A DNA stretch of 44,514 nt, taken from the NCBI GenBank assembly GCA_023229045.1, contig JALOAB010000002.1, positions 1 to 44,514 of the forward strand, given 5' to 3'. Each line of letters starts with the position of its first letter. Positions within the stretch are counted from its first letter, which is position 1. The DNA is from Fidelibacterota bacterium (lineage in GTDB: Bacteria > Fidelibacterota > UBA2242). Below are positions 1 through 5,624 of the stretch, one piece after another. The position numbers and the translations under genes were made by a program. A model generated the notes under the pieces. It ran no database searches and was not told where the DNA came from. It saw only the letters and a list, made by a program, of their open reading frames with translations.

Positions 1-33
1 ATTCTCATCACGCAGACCGCCACTACATATAAG

Positions 34-66
34 ACCTCGTTTCTTACAAAGAAGCGGGGTTTTTTT
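34..66 (+). terminator. Intrinsic terminator
   Basis: A 12-bp stem (34-45 with 49-60, including G-U pairs) closes a 3-nt ACA loop and runs straight into seven T residues (60-66). It faces right on the plus strand and lies in the terminal repeat, so a second copy stands at 44421..44453. It probably ends the small RNA that starts near 44328. The opposite strand has no T tract after the stem. Confidence 0.85.
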
Positions 67-80
67 AAGGATTTAATTAC

Positions 81-94
81 TGGCAGAAGTGCCA
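81..94. other. Small hairpin TGGCA/TGCCA
   Basis: A 5-bp inverted repeat with a GAAG loop lies just after the terminator and inside the terminal repeat. It may be part of an RNA structure or a protein-binding site. Nothing else is known from sequence. Confidence 0.35.
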
Positions 95-107
95 TATTCT
101 TAATAGA

Positions 108-122
108 AGTATAACTTATACT
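108..122. promoter_or_regulatory. 15-bp palindrome, operator-like
   Basis: AGTATAAcTTATACT is a perfect 7-bp inverted repeat around one central base, the usual size of a site for a dimeric helix-turn-helix regulator. A second inverted repeat (121-145; CTACTATAAGC / GCTTATAATAG with one mismatch and an ACA loop) follows directly. Two candidate binders are encoded in this phage: the AlpA-like protein at 635..823 and the Xre-like protein at 40532..40687. The pairing is inference. Confidence 0.4.
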
Positions 123-149
123 ACTATAAGCACAGCTTATAATAGCGTT

Positions 150-540
150 TTTGACAATTTAATAAAGGTTACGGAAAACAAACTCTTGCCTTGTTAGGTG
201 AAAAGACGACCTGATGAAAAAGATGCTGATTGTAGTATGGTAAGTTTATCCTCCAACAAGTAAATGTAGCTTAAGTGCTGCTGGGGTAATACTTTCCAAG
301 TTAAGGTTCTGGGACTGTGTTTTTTTCACGGCTAAGCCACGTTAAAAACAAATAATCAGGGGCAGAACGGCAATCTACTAAAAAAAGTGGGAGCAATGAC
401 TTCAGGGTGTCAACTCTCGACCCAAATGAGTAGGAAACATCTATTAGCTGACTAAGCTACATTGCCAAAAGAACAGTCTTATAAAGTTATTAGCGTAATC
501 CTCTACTCTAACGGGGATAAAAACCCCTGCTTTTTACCCT
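150..540 (+). ncRNA. Gene-free, probably structured RNA region
   Basis: In a genome where genes overlap, about 400 bases here hold no ORF longer than about 19 codons on the plus strand and none worth noting on the minus strand. Several pairings can be seen: GGGT/ACCC (405-408 with 420-423), TAGCT/AGCTA (445-449 with 455-459, loop GACTA), and an enclosing pair GCAATG/CATTGC (393-398 with 460-465), which competes with GGCAAT/ATTGCC (369-374 with 461-466). A GGGG/CCCC hairpin at 513-527 followed by TGCTTTTT could end a transcript. I recognise no known RNA family. Ends and strand are uncertain. Confidence 0.35.
513..535 (+). terminator. Possible weak terminator
   Basis: GGGG (513-516) pairs with CCCC (524-527) around an ATAAAAA loop, followed after three bases by five T residues. 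The stem is short, so efficiency is doubtful. It would close the structured region to its left. Confidence 0.3.
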
Positions 541-645
541 TTTAGGTGTTCCTGCGGCAAACCTGCTTTTGTAGATATAGGGGTAGAAGCTGCTAACCGC
601 TACCCCTGTAAAGAGTGTTATAAAGTGTTAAGGTCTAAGAGTTAG
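517..645 (+). CDS. Possible 42-codon zinc-binding peptide without a normal start
   Basis: An open frame from an ATA codon at 517 to TAG at 643-645 encodes a peptide with C-x-C-G and C-K-E-C-Y motifs, which looks like a small zinc ribbon. There is no ATG, GTG or TTG in the frame after the upstream stop at 496. The bases before ATA give only a weak, badly placed purine run. It would end tail-to-tail with the minus-strand HTH gene. It may be a real gene with an AUA start, a remnant, or chance. The amino-acid pattern is the only support. Confidence 0.22.
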   Translation: MKTPAFYPFRCSCGKPAFVDIGVEAANRYPCKECYKVLRSKS

Positions 646-823
646 CCTTCTCCTCTCTTTCTTTCTCCCAATCCTCAATTTGCTTCCTTGACCATCGAGG
701 CTCAGTCTCCCCGATAATCGGGTTCGGAAATAGGCCTTTTTTCCGCCAGATTAAAATTGTCTGCTTGCTCACGGTGAGCATAGCCGCAATGTCGGCCAGT
801 GTGTAAAATTCTTTTTCGGTCAT
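635..823 (-). CDS. AlpA/excisionase-type helix-turn-helix protein
   Basis: A 62-residue DNA-binding protein. Residues about 6-50 form a MerR/AlpA-like winged helix: a YTLADIAAML helix, the recognition segment VSKQTILIWRKKGLFP, and W-S-R-K-Q-I-E-D-W near the C terminus. Family members are small transcription regulators or recombination directionality factors. With no integrase in the genome, a transcriptional role is more likely. The start at 823 is chosen because GGAG sits 7 bases upstream and the preceding gene ends 4 bases before it; an in-frame ATG 30 bases earlier lies inside that gene. Confidence 0.8.
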   Translation of the reverse strand: MTEKEFYTLADIAAMLTVSKQTILIWRKKGLFPNPIIGETEPRWSRKQIEDWEKEREEKANS

Positions 824-827
824 TGTT

Positions 828-1001
828 TTACTCCATTCCTTTTGAATTGACAAAATAATTTAGTAGTCTGTCCGGCTGATTCGGCCTACGGGTTTCTGTT
901 CGGTGTTTGTGCCTGAAAGCATACCAATCAGCAGGGGTTGAAGTCCAAGCCGGACGCTGTAAACTCCGGCTGTCGCTTAGTCTAGTTGTTTGTTTTTCCA
1001 T
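828..1001 (-). CDS. Small hypothetical protein, 57 aa
   Basis: Begins MEKQTTRLSDSRS and is rich in Arg, Thr and Pro, with a central W-T-S-T-P-A-D-W-Y stretch. No family recognised. The case for a real gene is context: AAAGGA lies 8 bases before the ATG, and its stop lies 4 bases before the start of the downstream HTH gene, as expected in this tightly coupled operon. Basic and without a membrane segment, so probably cytoplasmic. Confidence 0.55.
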   Translation of the reverse strand: MEKQTTRLSDSRSLQRPAWTSTPADWYAFRHKHRTETRRPNQPDRLLNYFVNSKGME

Positions 1002-1122
1002 AGCTTTTTCCTTTAAATGTTATAAAAAATGTTACTCTTAACTGCTTATTTCATAAGTTTTTACGTTGACTTTCAAAGCCAAAATGTTATAATGTTTTAG
1101 CTATTTGACAAGTCAATAGGGT

Positions 1123-1296
1123 TTACTTCTTTTTGCCCTGTTCTATCGCCTTGATAATCGCCATTGTGCAAGAAATAATTACTATTGTCATCATAGCCAC
1201 TGATATATCAGCAGGGTCGATTCTTGGCCAATTAAACAATATAGCAGAGCAACAAGCCAAAGTCGCCAAAGTGAGTGTTATTTTGTAGGCTGTCAT
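1123..1296 (-). CDS. Small two-helix membrane protein
   Basis: 57 residues with two hydrophobic segments (about 6-22 and 32-50) and a C-terminal tail of several lysines. A purine-rich Shine-Dalgarno precedes the ATG. Size and layout would suit a holin-like or host-membrane-modifying protein. It sits on the same strand as the muralytic gene at 43.2 kb, about 2.3 kb away across the circle junction. Holin function is only a suggestion. Confidence 0.55.
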   Translation of the reverse strand: MTAYKITLTLATLACCSAILFNWPRIDPADISVAMMTIVIISCTMAIIKAIEQGKKK

Positions 1297-1343
1297 TTTT
1301 TCTCTCTTTCTGCCCTGTGGGGCATTACCATGTTTCAGTCGAA

Positions 1344-1373
1344 AAAAGTTTAATAAAGTTTAGTCCGCAAAAG
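1344..1373. repeat. 30-bp direct repeat, copy 1
   Basis: Shares 27 of 30 positions with 1610..1639. This copy covers the last codons and 3' flank of the gene at 1360..1590; the other lies in the spacer after the gene at 1674..1970. It may mark a small duplication or a shared regulatory element between minus-strand early genes. Confidence 0.7.
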
Positions 1374-1590
1374 GTGAAATGTTAAACTGATTTTTAATTT
1401 GCCTTACAATATCACAGGCAGCCGCAGCAGATACGCAATAGTCATCTTGAATAGCTTTAGCGGCTTCATCTTGCGCCAAACCTATATACTTGTCATAGTC
1501 TATATGCGCGGAACTACCGTCGAAAAAAAACAATCTGGCATTAGATTTGTAAAAAACGTGGCTTCTGATTTTTTTTGGTTTGGTTTTCAT
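1360..1590 (-). CDS. Hypothetical early protein, 76 aa
   Basis: Starts MKTKPKKIRS (basic), continues with N-A-R-L-F-F-F-D-G-S and an Ala-rich helix about residues 37-60. No family recognised. AAGGGATTAGGA precedes the ATG. Second gene of the leftward early operon driven from about 2.02 kb. No membrane segment. Small early proteins in this position often act on the host, but nothing here shows a target. Confidence 0.6.
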   Translation of the reverse strand: MKTKPKKIRSHVFYKSNARLFFFDGSSAHIDYDKYIGLAQDEAAKAIQDDYCVSAAAACDIVRQIKNQFNISPFAD

Positions 1591-1609
1591 AATCCTAATC
1601 CCTTCAGAT

Positions 1610-1639
1610 AAAAGTTTAATAATGTTTAACCCGCAAAAG
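1610..1639. repeat. 30-bp direct repeat, copy 2
   Basis: Partner of 1344..1373 (3 mismatches). It lies between two early genes, just upstream of the ribosome binding site of the 1360..1590 gene. Confidence 0.7.
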
Positions 1640-1673
1640 TCCGCCCCTTATCACAGAGGCGGTAGTCTGGGGG

Positions 1674-1970
1674 CTATGCTGACAAGTGTAATTGATAAGT
1701 TATTTCTCGCCCTGTTTTCCAGTTTCTGAATTTTTTGGGCTTATTGAAAAACCCAAGTTTTGCTAAGTCTTTCGATAGTGGGATTATACCCTCAACTAAG
1801 GCATCCCAAACTATTGCTTCAAGCCAAATCATTCTCGATAGCATTTTTTGGTCGGGATAAGAGCATTCTATTTGTCCAAACTCTATCATTCTTTGCTTTG
1901 TATAGTTATACTTTCTCGCCAGTTTTTTATATTCAGCCAGTCTGTTCCTTGTTAGTTTTTCGATTTTCAT
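1674..1970 (-). CDS. Hypothetical early protein, 98 aa
   Basis: First gene of the leftward operon, beginning MKIEKLTRNRLAEYKKLARK. The N-terminal half is basic and helical; the middle (E-C-S-Y-P-D-Q-K-M-L) is followed by an amphipathic helix with W-L-E-A-I-V-W-D. No recognised family. AAGGGG lies 8 bases before the ATG, and a near-consensus promoter is about 50 bases upstream. Being the first product of the arm hints at an early host-directed or regulatory role, an inference from position only. Confidence 0.65.
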   Translation of the reverse strand: MKIEKLTRNRLAEYKKLARKYNYTKQRMIEFGQIECSYPDQKMLSRMIWLEAIVWDALVEGIIPLSKDLAKLGFFNKPKKFRNWKTGREITYQLHLSA

Positions 1971-2023
1971 TTTTTAACCCCTTCAAATAAGTGTTATTAA
2001 ATTTTCAGTTTACTACTATAAAT

Positions 2024-2052
2024 ATATTATCGACTATTAGAGCGTATGTCAA
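2024..2052 (-). promoter_or_regulatory. Sigma70-like promoter for leftward early genes
   Basis: Reading leftward, TTGACA (2047-2052) is separated by exactly 17 bp from TAATAT (2024-2029). This is one of the best matches to the bacterial housekeeping consensus in the window and lies directly upstream of the 1674..1970 gene. Host sigma70 polymerase is the expected user because no phage polymerase is encoded. Confidence 0.75.
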
Positions 2053-2136
2053 TACCTTTTTTTGTATTTTCTTAAATATTCTTAAAATCAGCAGAATAGT
2101 GCTAAAAAGAATTTTTTAAAATAGGTCAGATTTTTG

Positions 2137-2166
2137 TTGACAAGGATAACGTTCATAGTGTAAAGT
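2137..2166 (+). promoter_or_regulatory. Sigma70-like promoter for the rightward late arm
   Basis: TTGACA (2137-2142), 18-bp spacer, TAAAGT (2161-2166). It stands about 70 bases before the first rightward gene and back-to-back with the leftward promoter at 2024-2052, so the region between the arms is a divergent control region. The -10 box is imperfect, which would allow regulation. Confidence 0.55.
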
Positions 2167-2239
2167 TAAGTGATAATAGAACAAAGCTCGTTTTTCGGGC
2201 GTATAAAGCGATAAGCACTAAAAAAGGATTGAAGTGATT

Positions 2240-2536
2240 ATGGCCAGTAAAAGCAAGCTTCCAAAAAGTCTTATAGCATTTCAAAAAAAACTATCGGCCA
2301 TAGCCAAAAAACTTAACGGCGTAAAACCTTTTCGCTTGGATATAAAGAACAAAAGCTTATTAAAAAGCTCGAAAGTAAGAAAATGGATTAAGGACGTAGA
2401 AGCTCAATTAAATACCCCCGAAAACATTGATAAGTTTCATAAAGACTTAATGAATAAGGTGTTGTATGGTATACAGCCGAATACCCCAAAAACTCACCAG
2501 AATAAACTATCCATCGAACCGCAAAATTTAACTTAA
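2240..2536 (+). CDS. Small basic protein before the terminase
   Basis: 98 residues, lysine-rich in the first 60 (MASKSKLPKSLIAFQKKLSA), then a more polar tail. No family recognised. The start is ambiguous: GTG at 2234 or ATG at 2240. I prefer ATG because the GTGATT before it can pair with the 16S 3' end, as also seen for the next gene. First gene of the late arm, 13 bases before terS. It may be a DNA-binding accessory of packaging, a guess from charge and position. Confidence 0.6.
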   Translation: MASKSKLPKSLIAFQKKLSAIAKKLNGVKPFRLDIKNKSLLKSSKVRKWIKDVEAQLNTPENIDKFHKDLMNKVLYGIQPNTPKTHQNKLSIEPQNLT

Positions 2537-2549
2537 AAACGTGATTATT

Positions 2550-2927
2550 ATGGCTAAGAATAAAGAAACAGGACTCACAGATAAACAAGACGACTTCTGT
2601 CATCAGTATATTATTGACAAAAACGGCGATAAGGCAGCTATAAGAGCCAAATATAGCCCAAAAACAGCAAGATTTCAAGCATCGTATTTATTAACAAAAC
2701 CCAACATAATCGCCAGAATCGCTGAATTACAGGCTAAAATCAATGAAAAGAATGAAATATCGGCTGAAATAGTCGTTAAAAGGTTTATTGATTTAGCCGA
2801 CAGAGCAAACCAAAAAGGCGATTTAGTTAATGAAAACCGCGCTTTAGAGAATCTCGGCAAGCATACTGGCATATTCGAGCGTGATAATGAGCAGAAGCGG
2901 CCACAGACTAACATAACACTATCATAG
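2550..2927 (+). CDS. terS: Terminase small subunit
   Basis: 125 residues of the Terminase_2/XtmA type. The N-terminal segment L-T-D-K-Q-D-D-F-C-H-Q-Y-I-I-D and the following N-G-D-K-A-A-I-R-A-K-Y-S-P-K-T-A form the helix-turn-helix that recognises the packaging site. A second helical region (I-A-R-I-A-E-L-Q) would mediate oligomerisation. In this family the small subunit binds phage DNA and loads the large subunit. A GTG nine bases upstream lacks a Shine-Dalgarno, so ATG 2550 is chosen. Followed within about 760 bp by the large subunit. Confidence 0.85.
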   Translation: MAKNKETGLTDKQDDFCHQYIIDKNGDKAAIRAKYSPKTARFQASYLLTKPNIIARIAELQAKINEKNEISAEIVVKRFIDLADRANQKGDLVNENRALENLGKHTGIFERDNEQKRPQTNITLS

Positions 2928-2940
2928 ATAAGGGGTTATA

Positions 2941-3288
2941 GTGAATTGTCCAATATGCGACAAAGTGATTGAACAGGTTGACGGTAAACGTGCTAAGAAG
3001 TATTGTAGTCAGACTTGCAAACAGGCTTTTTACCGCAAAAGCAAGGATAGTGCGATTTTAGCCCAAAAACAAGGATTAGAAAACGCACCAGAATCGGCTA
3101 CAATTGACGATAACGTAACAATTGATAACGTAACGCCCCATATCGTAACATCAAATCGTAACAAGGACGCAGCAGGGAATGATAATCCTACTTTGGCTTT
3201 TAAAAGTTTTCTACTTGACGTGTCGTCATACAGACGTATAACATATAGTTATGGCAAAGAAAGTTTTATATCCAGAGATGTTAGCTGA
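2941..3288 (+). CDS. Zinc-finger phage protein, 115 aa
   Basis: Starts at GTG, 6-7 bases after AAGGGG. The first 35 residues form a four-cysteine zinc site (C-P-I-C then Y-C-S-Q-T-C-K-Q-A-F-Y-R-K), a pattern common in small phage proteins next to terminase or HNH genes. The rest is low-complexity with repeated T-I-D-N-V-T strings. It overlaps the next gene by 38 bp in another frame. Probably nucleic-acid binding; exact role unknown. Confidence 0.65.
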   Translation: MNCPICDKVIEQVDGKRAKKYCSQTCKQAFYRKSKDSAILAQKQGLENAPESATIDDNVTIDNVTPHIVTSNRNKDAAGNDNPTLAFKSFLLDVSSYRRITYSYGKESFISRDVS

Positions 3289-3697
3289 AATAACAAAGTT
3301 GAATACAGATGGCTTAACGATAGGTTCGATAGCTGCTCGCTACGGGGTTTGCAGTACCACATTAAGTTCTTTTTGTAAGAGGAACAATGTAGCATTGATT
3401 AATCATAGTCCTCGTTATGCTGGAATAGAGGGTGTTCTTCACCAAAAAGAAAGGCATTTGCGCCGTCACATACAAAACCCGGCATTACGTAAGGCAAGAT
3501 ATGCGGTTTATGTGGCTATTAAGCAGGGTAAATTACCAAAGGCAAGAGACTGTGTTTGTTTATATTGTGACAATATGGCTTATGTTTGGCATCATCACAA
3601 GGGTTACGCTAAAGAGAATTGGCTTGACGTTATTCCGGTATGTTCTAAACACCACGGTTTAATCCACAAAGGAGTCCACAATAGATGTCAGGATTAA
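3251..3697 (+). CDS. HNH-type endonuclease with N-terminal HTH
   Basis: 148 residues. Residues about 10-45 look like a helix-turn-helix (I-T-K-L-N-T-D-G-L-T-I-G-S-I-A-A-R-Y-G-V). The C-terminal half carries a zinc-HNH pattern: C-L-Y-C, W-H-H-H-K-G-Y, then I-P-V-C-S-K-H-H-G-L-I-H. HNH proteins beside terminase genes assist DNA cleavage during packaging in other phages, so a packaging role is reasonable; a homing nuclease is the alternative. It overlaps terL by 13 bp. The Shine-Dalgarno is weak. Confidence 0.7.
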   Translation: MAKKVLYPEMLAEITKLNTDGLTIGSIAARYGVCSTTLSSFCKRNNVALINHSPRYAGIEGVLHQKERHLRRHIQNPALRKARYAVYVAIKQGKLPKARDCVCLYCDNMAYVWHHHKGYAKENWLDVIPVCSKHHGLIHKGVHNRCQD

Positions 3698-5226
3698 CAG
3701 CAAATGTTAGTAGTAAGCCATACCAGAGCGGTTTTTTGACTTCTTTGGAGCGTTTTCCTGCGATGATAGCCGGTTGGGGCACAGGTAAGACTATGTGTGC
3801 GATTTTGAAAGGTCGGATAAACTCGCGGGCTTTCAAGAACAATTTAGGTTTAATAGTGAGGAAGAACTTCACTGATTTGCGTGATTCGACGTTGAAGGAT
3901 TTCGAGTTATACACAGGAATTAAAGTTCCTCAGCACACCAAGGAGATAGTTGACGAGAACGGCAGTGTAACGATGTTCCGGCACGGTGACGAGTTGAGTG
4001 GTTTACAGAACGTCAATTTAGGTTGGGCTTACATTGAGCAGGCAGAGGAATTTGATTCGGACGATACATTCGGTATGTTGAGGGGCAGGTTGAGGCGGAA
4101 ATTAGAGCCTGATGTGAGTATATGGTCAGATCCATCTTTTAAGGTTGGGCCGGTTCACAGGCCGTTTATAGAGAAATTACAGGAATTGAAGCCTCAGCAG
4201 TTATTTCTGATAGCCAACGCCAATGGTCATAACTGGTGTTGGGAATATTGGATTAGGGGTTTACCTGCGGTAATGAGTGATTTGATTTACGAGGAGATGT
4301 CTCGTGAGACAAAAGTTCCGGTTGAGGAGCTTAAAAAGTTAAGTTCTTCTGACCAGTACAAGTGTTTTCAGGCGACCACGTTTGACAATAGGGATAACTT
4401 ACCTGACAGTTTTATATCTGATATGATAAAGTTAAAGACCGAGAACCCCCAGAAGTACGAGCAGTATGTAATGAACTCTCACGAGGCGTTTGACTTAATA
4501 GGCTCGTTTTTTGCTTCTCAGATGAGTCAGGCTTTGATAGCCAAGCGAATAGGGCCTGTTCCATACGACCCGATGGCTAAGGTATTTACTTTTTGGGACA
4601 TTGGTGATATTTACACAGCCATTTGGTTTGTTCAGTTCCAAGGGCCTCAAATTAAGCTAATTGACTTTTATTACGATAACAAGGGTCAGGGGATTCCGTT
4701 TTACTCTAAGGTTTTAATGGAAAAGGGGTATAATTACGGCGAGCATTGGGTAGGCCCTGATTTAGACCCTGAGCACGGCGGGAACAGGAAGTCTATGCAC
4801 ACCGGCAAGTACACTATTGACATTGCCAAAGAGCACAACATTAAATTTAAGGTAGTAGTTCCTCACGATGTAGATGACAGGATAAAGGCTTCTGCCGACC
4901 TGATAAGTCAGTGTTGGTTTGACGAGAAGAAGTGTTCTGAGGGGATAGACGGTTTAATACACTTCAGGAAGAAAAGAAATGATGCTGATTCGACTAAAGA
5001 CCACATAGTTTACCACAAGACCCCGATAGACGGCTGGACAAGGCATATAGCGGATGCTTTTGGTCACTTGGCTATGGCTCACAGGTATTTGAATATTACT
5101 GGTCAGAGGTTCGGCAGGTCGAGTCAGGATGCACCTATAAGGCGTAGGCAGAAGGAAAGCGATAGTATATTAACCAGAGGCCTTCATAGTAAAGTCTTAT
5201 CACAGGGGTTAAAAAAGGTGGTATGA
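3685..5226 (+). CDS. terL: Terminase large subunit (ATPase/nuclease)
   Basis: 513 residues. Powers DNA packaging at the portal and cuts the DNA. The ATPase half shows Walker A GWGTGKT (residues 30-36) and a Walker B/catalytic segment A-Y-I-E-Q-A-E-E-F (about 115-123). The nuclease half, a Terminase_6-like RNase H fold, begins F-W-D-I-G-D (about 303-308, first acidic residue) and ends H-I-A-D-A-F-G-H-L (about 455, last Asp). Length is usual for the family. Its TGA overlaps the ATG of the next gene. Confidence 0.95.
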   Translation: MSGLTANVSSKPYQSGFLTSLERFPAMIAGWGTGKTMCAILKGRINSRAFKNNLGLIVRKNFTDLRDSTLKDFELYTGIKVPQHTKEIVDENGSVTMFRHGDELSGLQNVNLGWAYIEQAEEFDSDDTFGMLRGRLRRKLEPDVSIWSDPSFKVGPVHRPFIEKLQELKPQQLFLIANANGHNWCWEYWIRGLPAVMSDLIYEEMSRETKVPVEELKKLSSSDQYKCFQATTFDNRDNLPDSFISDMIKLKTENPQKYEQYVMNSHEAFDLIGSFFASQMSQALIAKRIGPVPYDPMAKVFTFWDIGDIYTAIWFVQFQGPQIKLIDFYYDNKGQGIPFYSKVLMEKGYNYGEHWVGPDLDPEHGGNRKSMHTGKYTIDIAKEHNIKFKVVVPHDVDDRIKASADLISQCWFDEKKCSEGIDGLIHFRKKRNDADSTKDHIVYHKTPIDGWTRHIADAFGHLAMAHRYLNITGQRFGRSSQDAPIRRRQKESDSILTRGLHSKVLSQGLKKVV

Positions 5227-5435
5227 AGTTGATAAAGAAAATAACCAAGTTTTTCAGGAAGCACGATTTCGAGGAATCTTCGAGTTTAATCCAGCTTCCT
5301 GATGGCGCAATTATACCTTGGGGTGTCTTAACTTGCCGTAAGTGCGGAGATAAGAAGTTGTGGATTATTGCTTTGTCTGGACTTATGGCTTTTTTATTTT
5401 ATCACGGTTGCGATAGAAAGGAGCGTGTATCATAG
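5223..5435 (+). CDS. Small membrane protein with CxxC, 70 aa
   Basis: Starts in an ATGA overlap with terL. The N terminus is basic (MKLIKKITKFFRKHD), a C-R-K-C pair lies near residue 40, and W-I-I-A-L-S-G-L-M-A-F-L-F-Y forms a single hydrophobic segment near the C terminus. No family recognised. It ends in TAG, whose first two bases belong to the apparent AUA start of the next gene. Confidence 0.6.
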   Translation: MKLIKKITKFFRKHDFEESSSLIQLPDGAIIPWGVLTCRKCGDKKLWIIALSGLMAFLFYHGCDRKERVS

Positions 5436-5623
5436 GCGGCGGCGGAAGTCCAAAAATAAAAAAACCGGTAAGAAAAGTAACTGCCCAGCCGGTGGCGGGC
5501 ACTATGAGCGAGGCGGAGTCGAGGAACACTAAATTAGCGGCTGCGCTGCTTACTCAGGGCTGGAATAGTCCGCCCAAACTTGGTGTTTCGACAATGAGAA
5601 ACAAGGGTCTATTAGGACTATAA
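5432..5623 (+). CDS. Small structural-region protein with an apparent AUA start
   Basis: 63 residues filling the gap between the previous gene and the portal. The frame has no ATG, GTG or TTG near its 5' end. It opens at ATA (5432) in an ATAG overlap with the upstream stop, and AAAGGAG lies 8 bases before it. The product would read MGGGGSPKIKKPV and end G-L-L-G-L. A Gly-rich start, Pro-rich middle and short conserved L-L-G-x tail are typical of the small protein that precedes the portal in many podoviruses. ATC at 5429 is a less likely start. The stop lies one base before the portal ATG. Confidence 0.65.
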   Translation: MGGGGSPKIKKPVRKVTAQPVAGTMSEAESRNTKLAAALLTQGWNSPPKLGVSTMRNKGLLGL

Positions 5624-5624
5624 G

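Larger units (their letters stand above)
1..127. repeat. Terminal direct repeat, left copy
   Basis: These 127 bases are identical to the last 127 of the window (44388..44514). The sequence shows exact identity over the whole length. An overlap of exactly 127 is a common k-mer length in assemblers, so the likeliest meaning is a circularly closed contig of 44,387 bp rather than a physical terminal repeat. A circularly permuted or short terminally redundant virion genome would give the same picture. Confidence 0.95.

Noticed and set aside
369..480. Group I intron core (P3/P7-like pairings)
   Set aside because: The order of strands fits, but there is no room for P8 and no convincing P4-P6 or exon pair.
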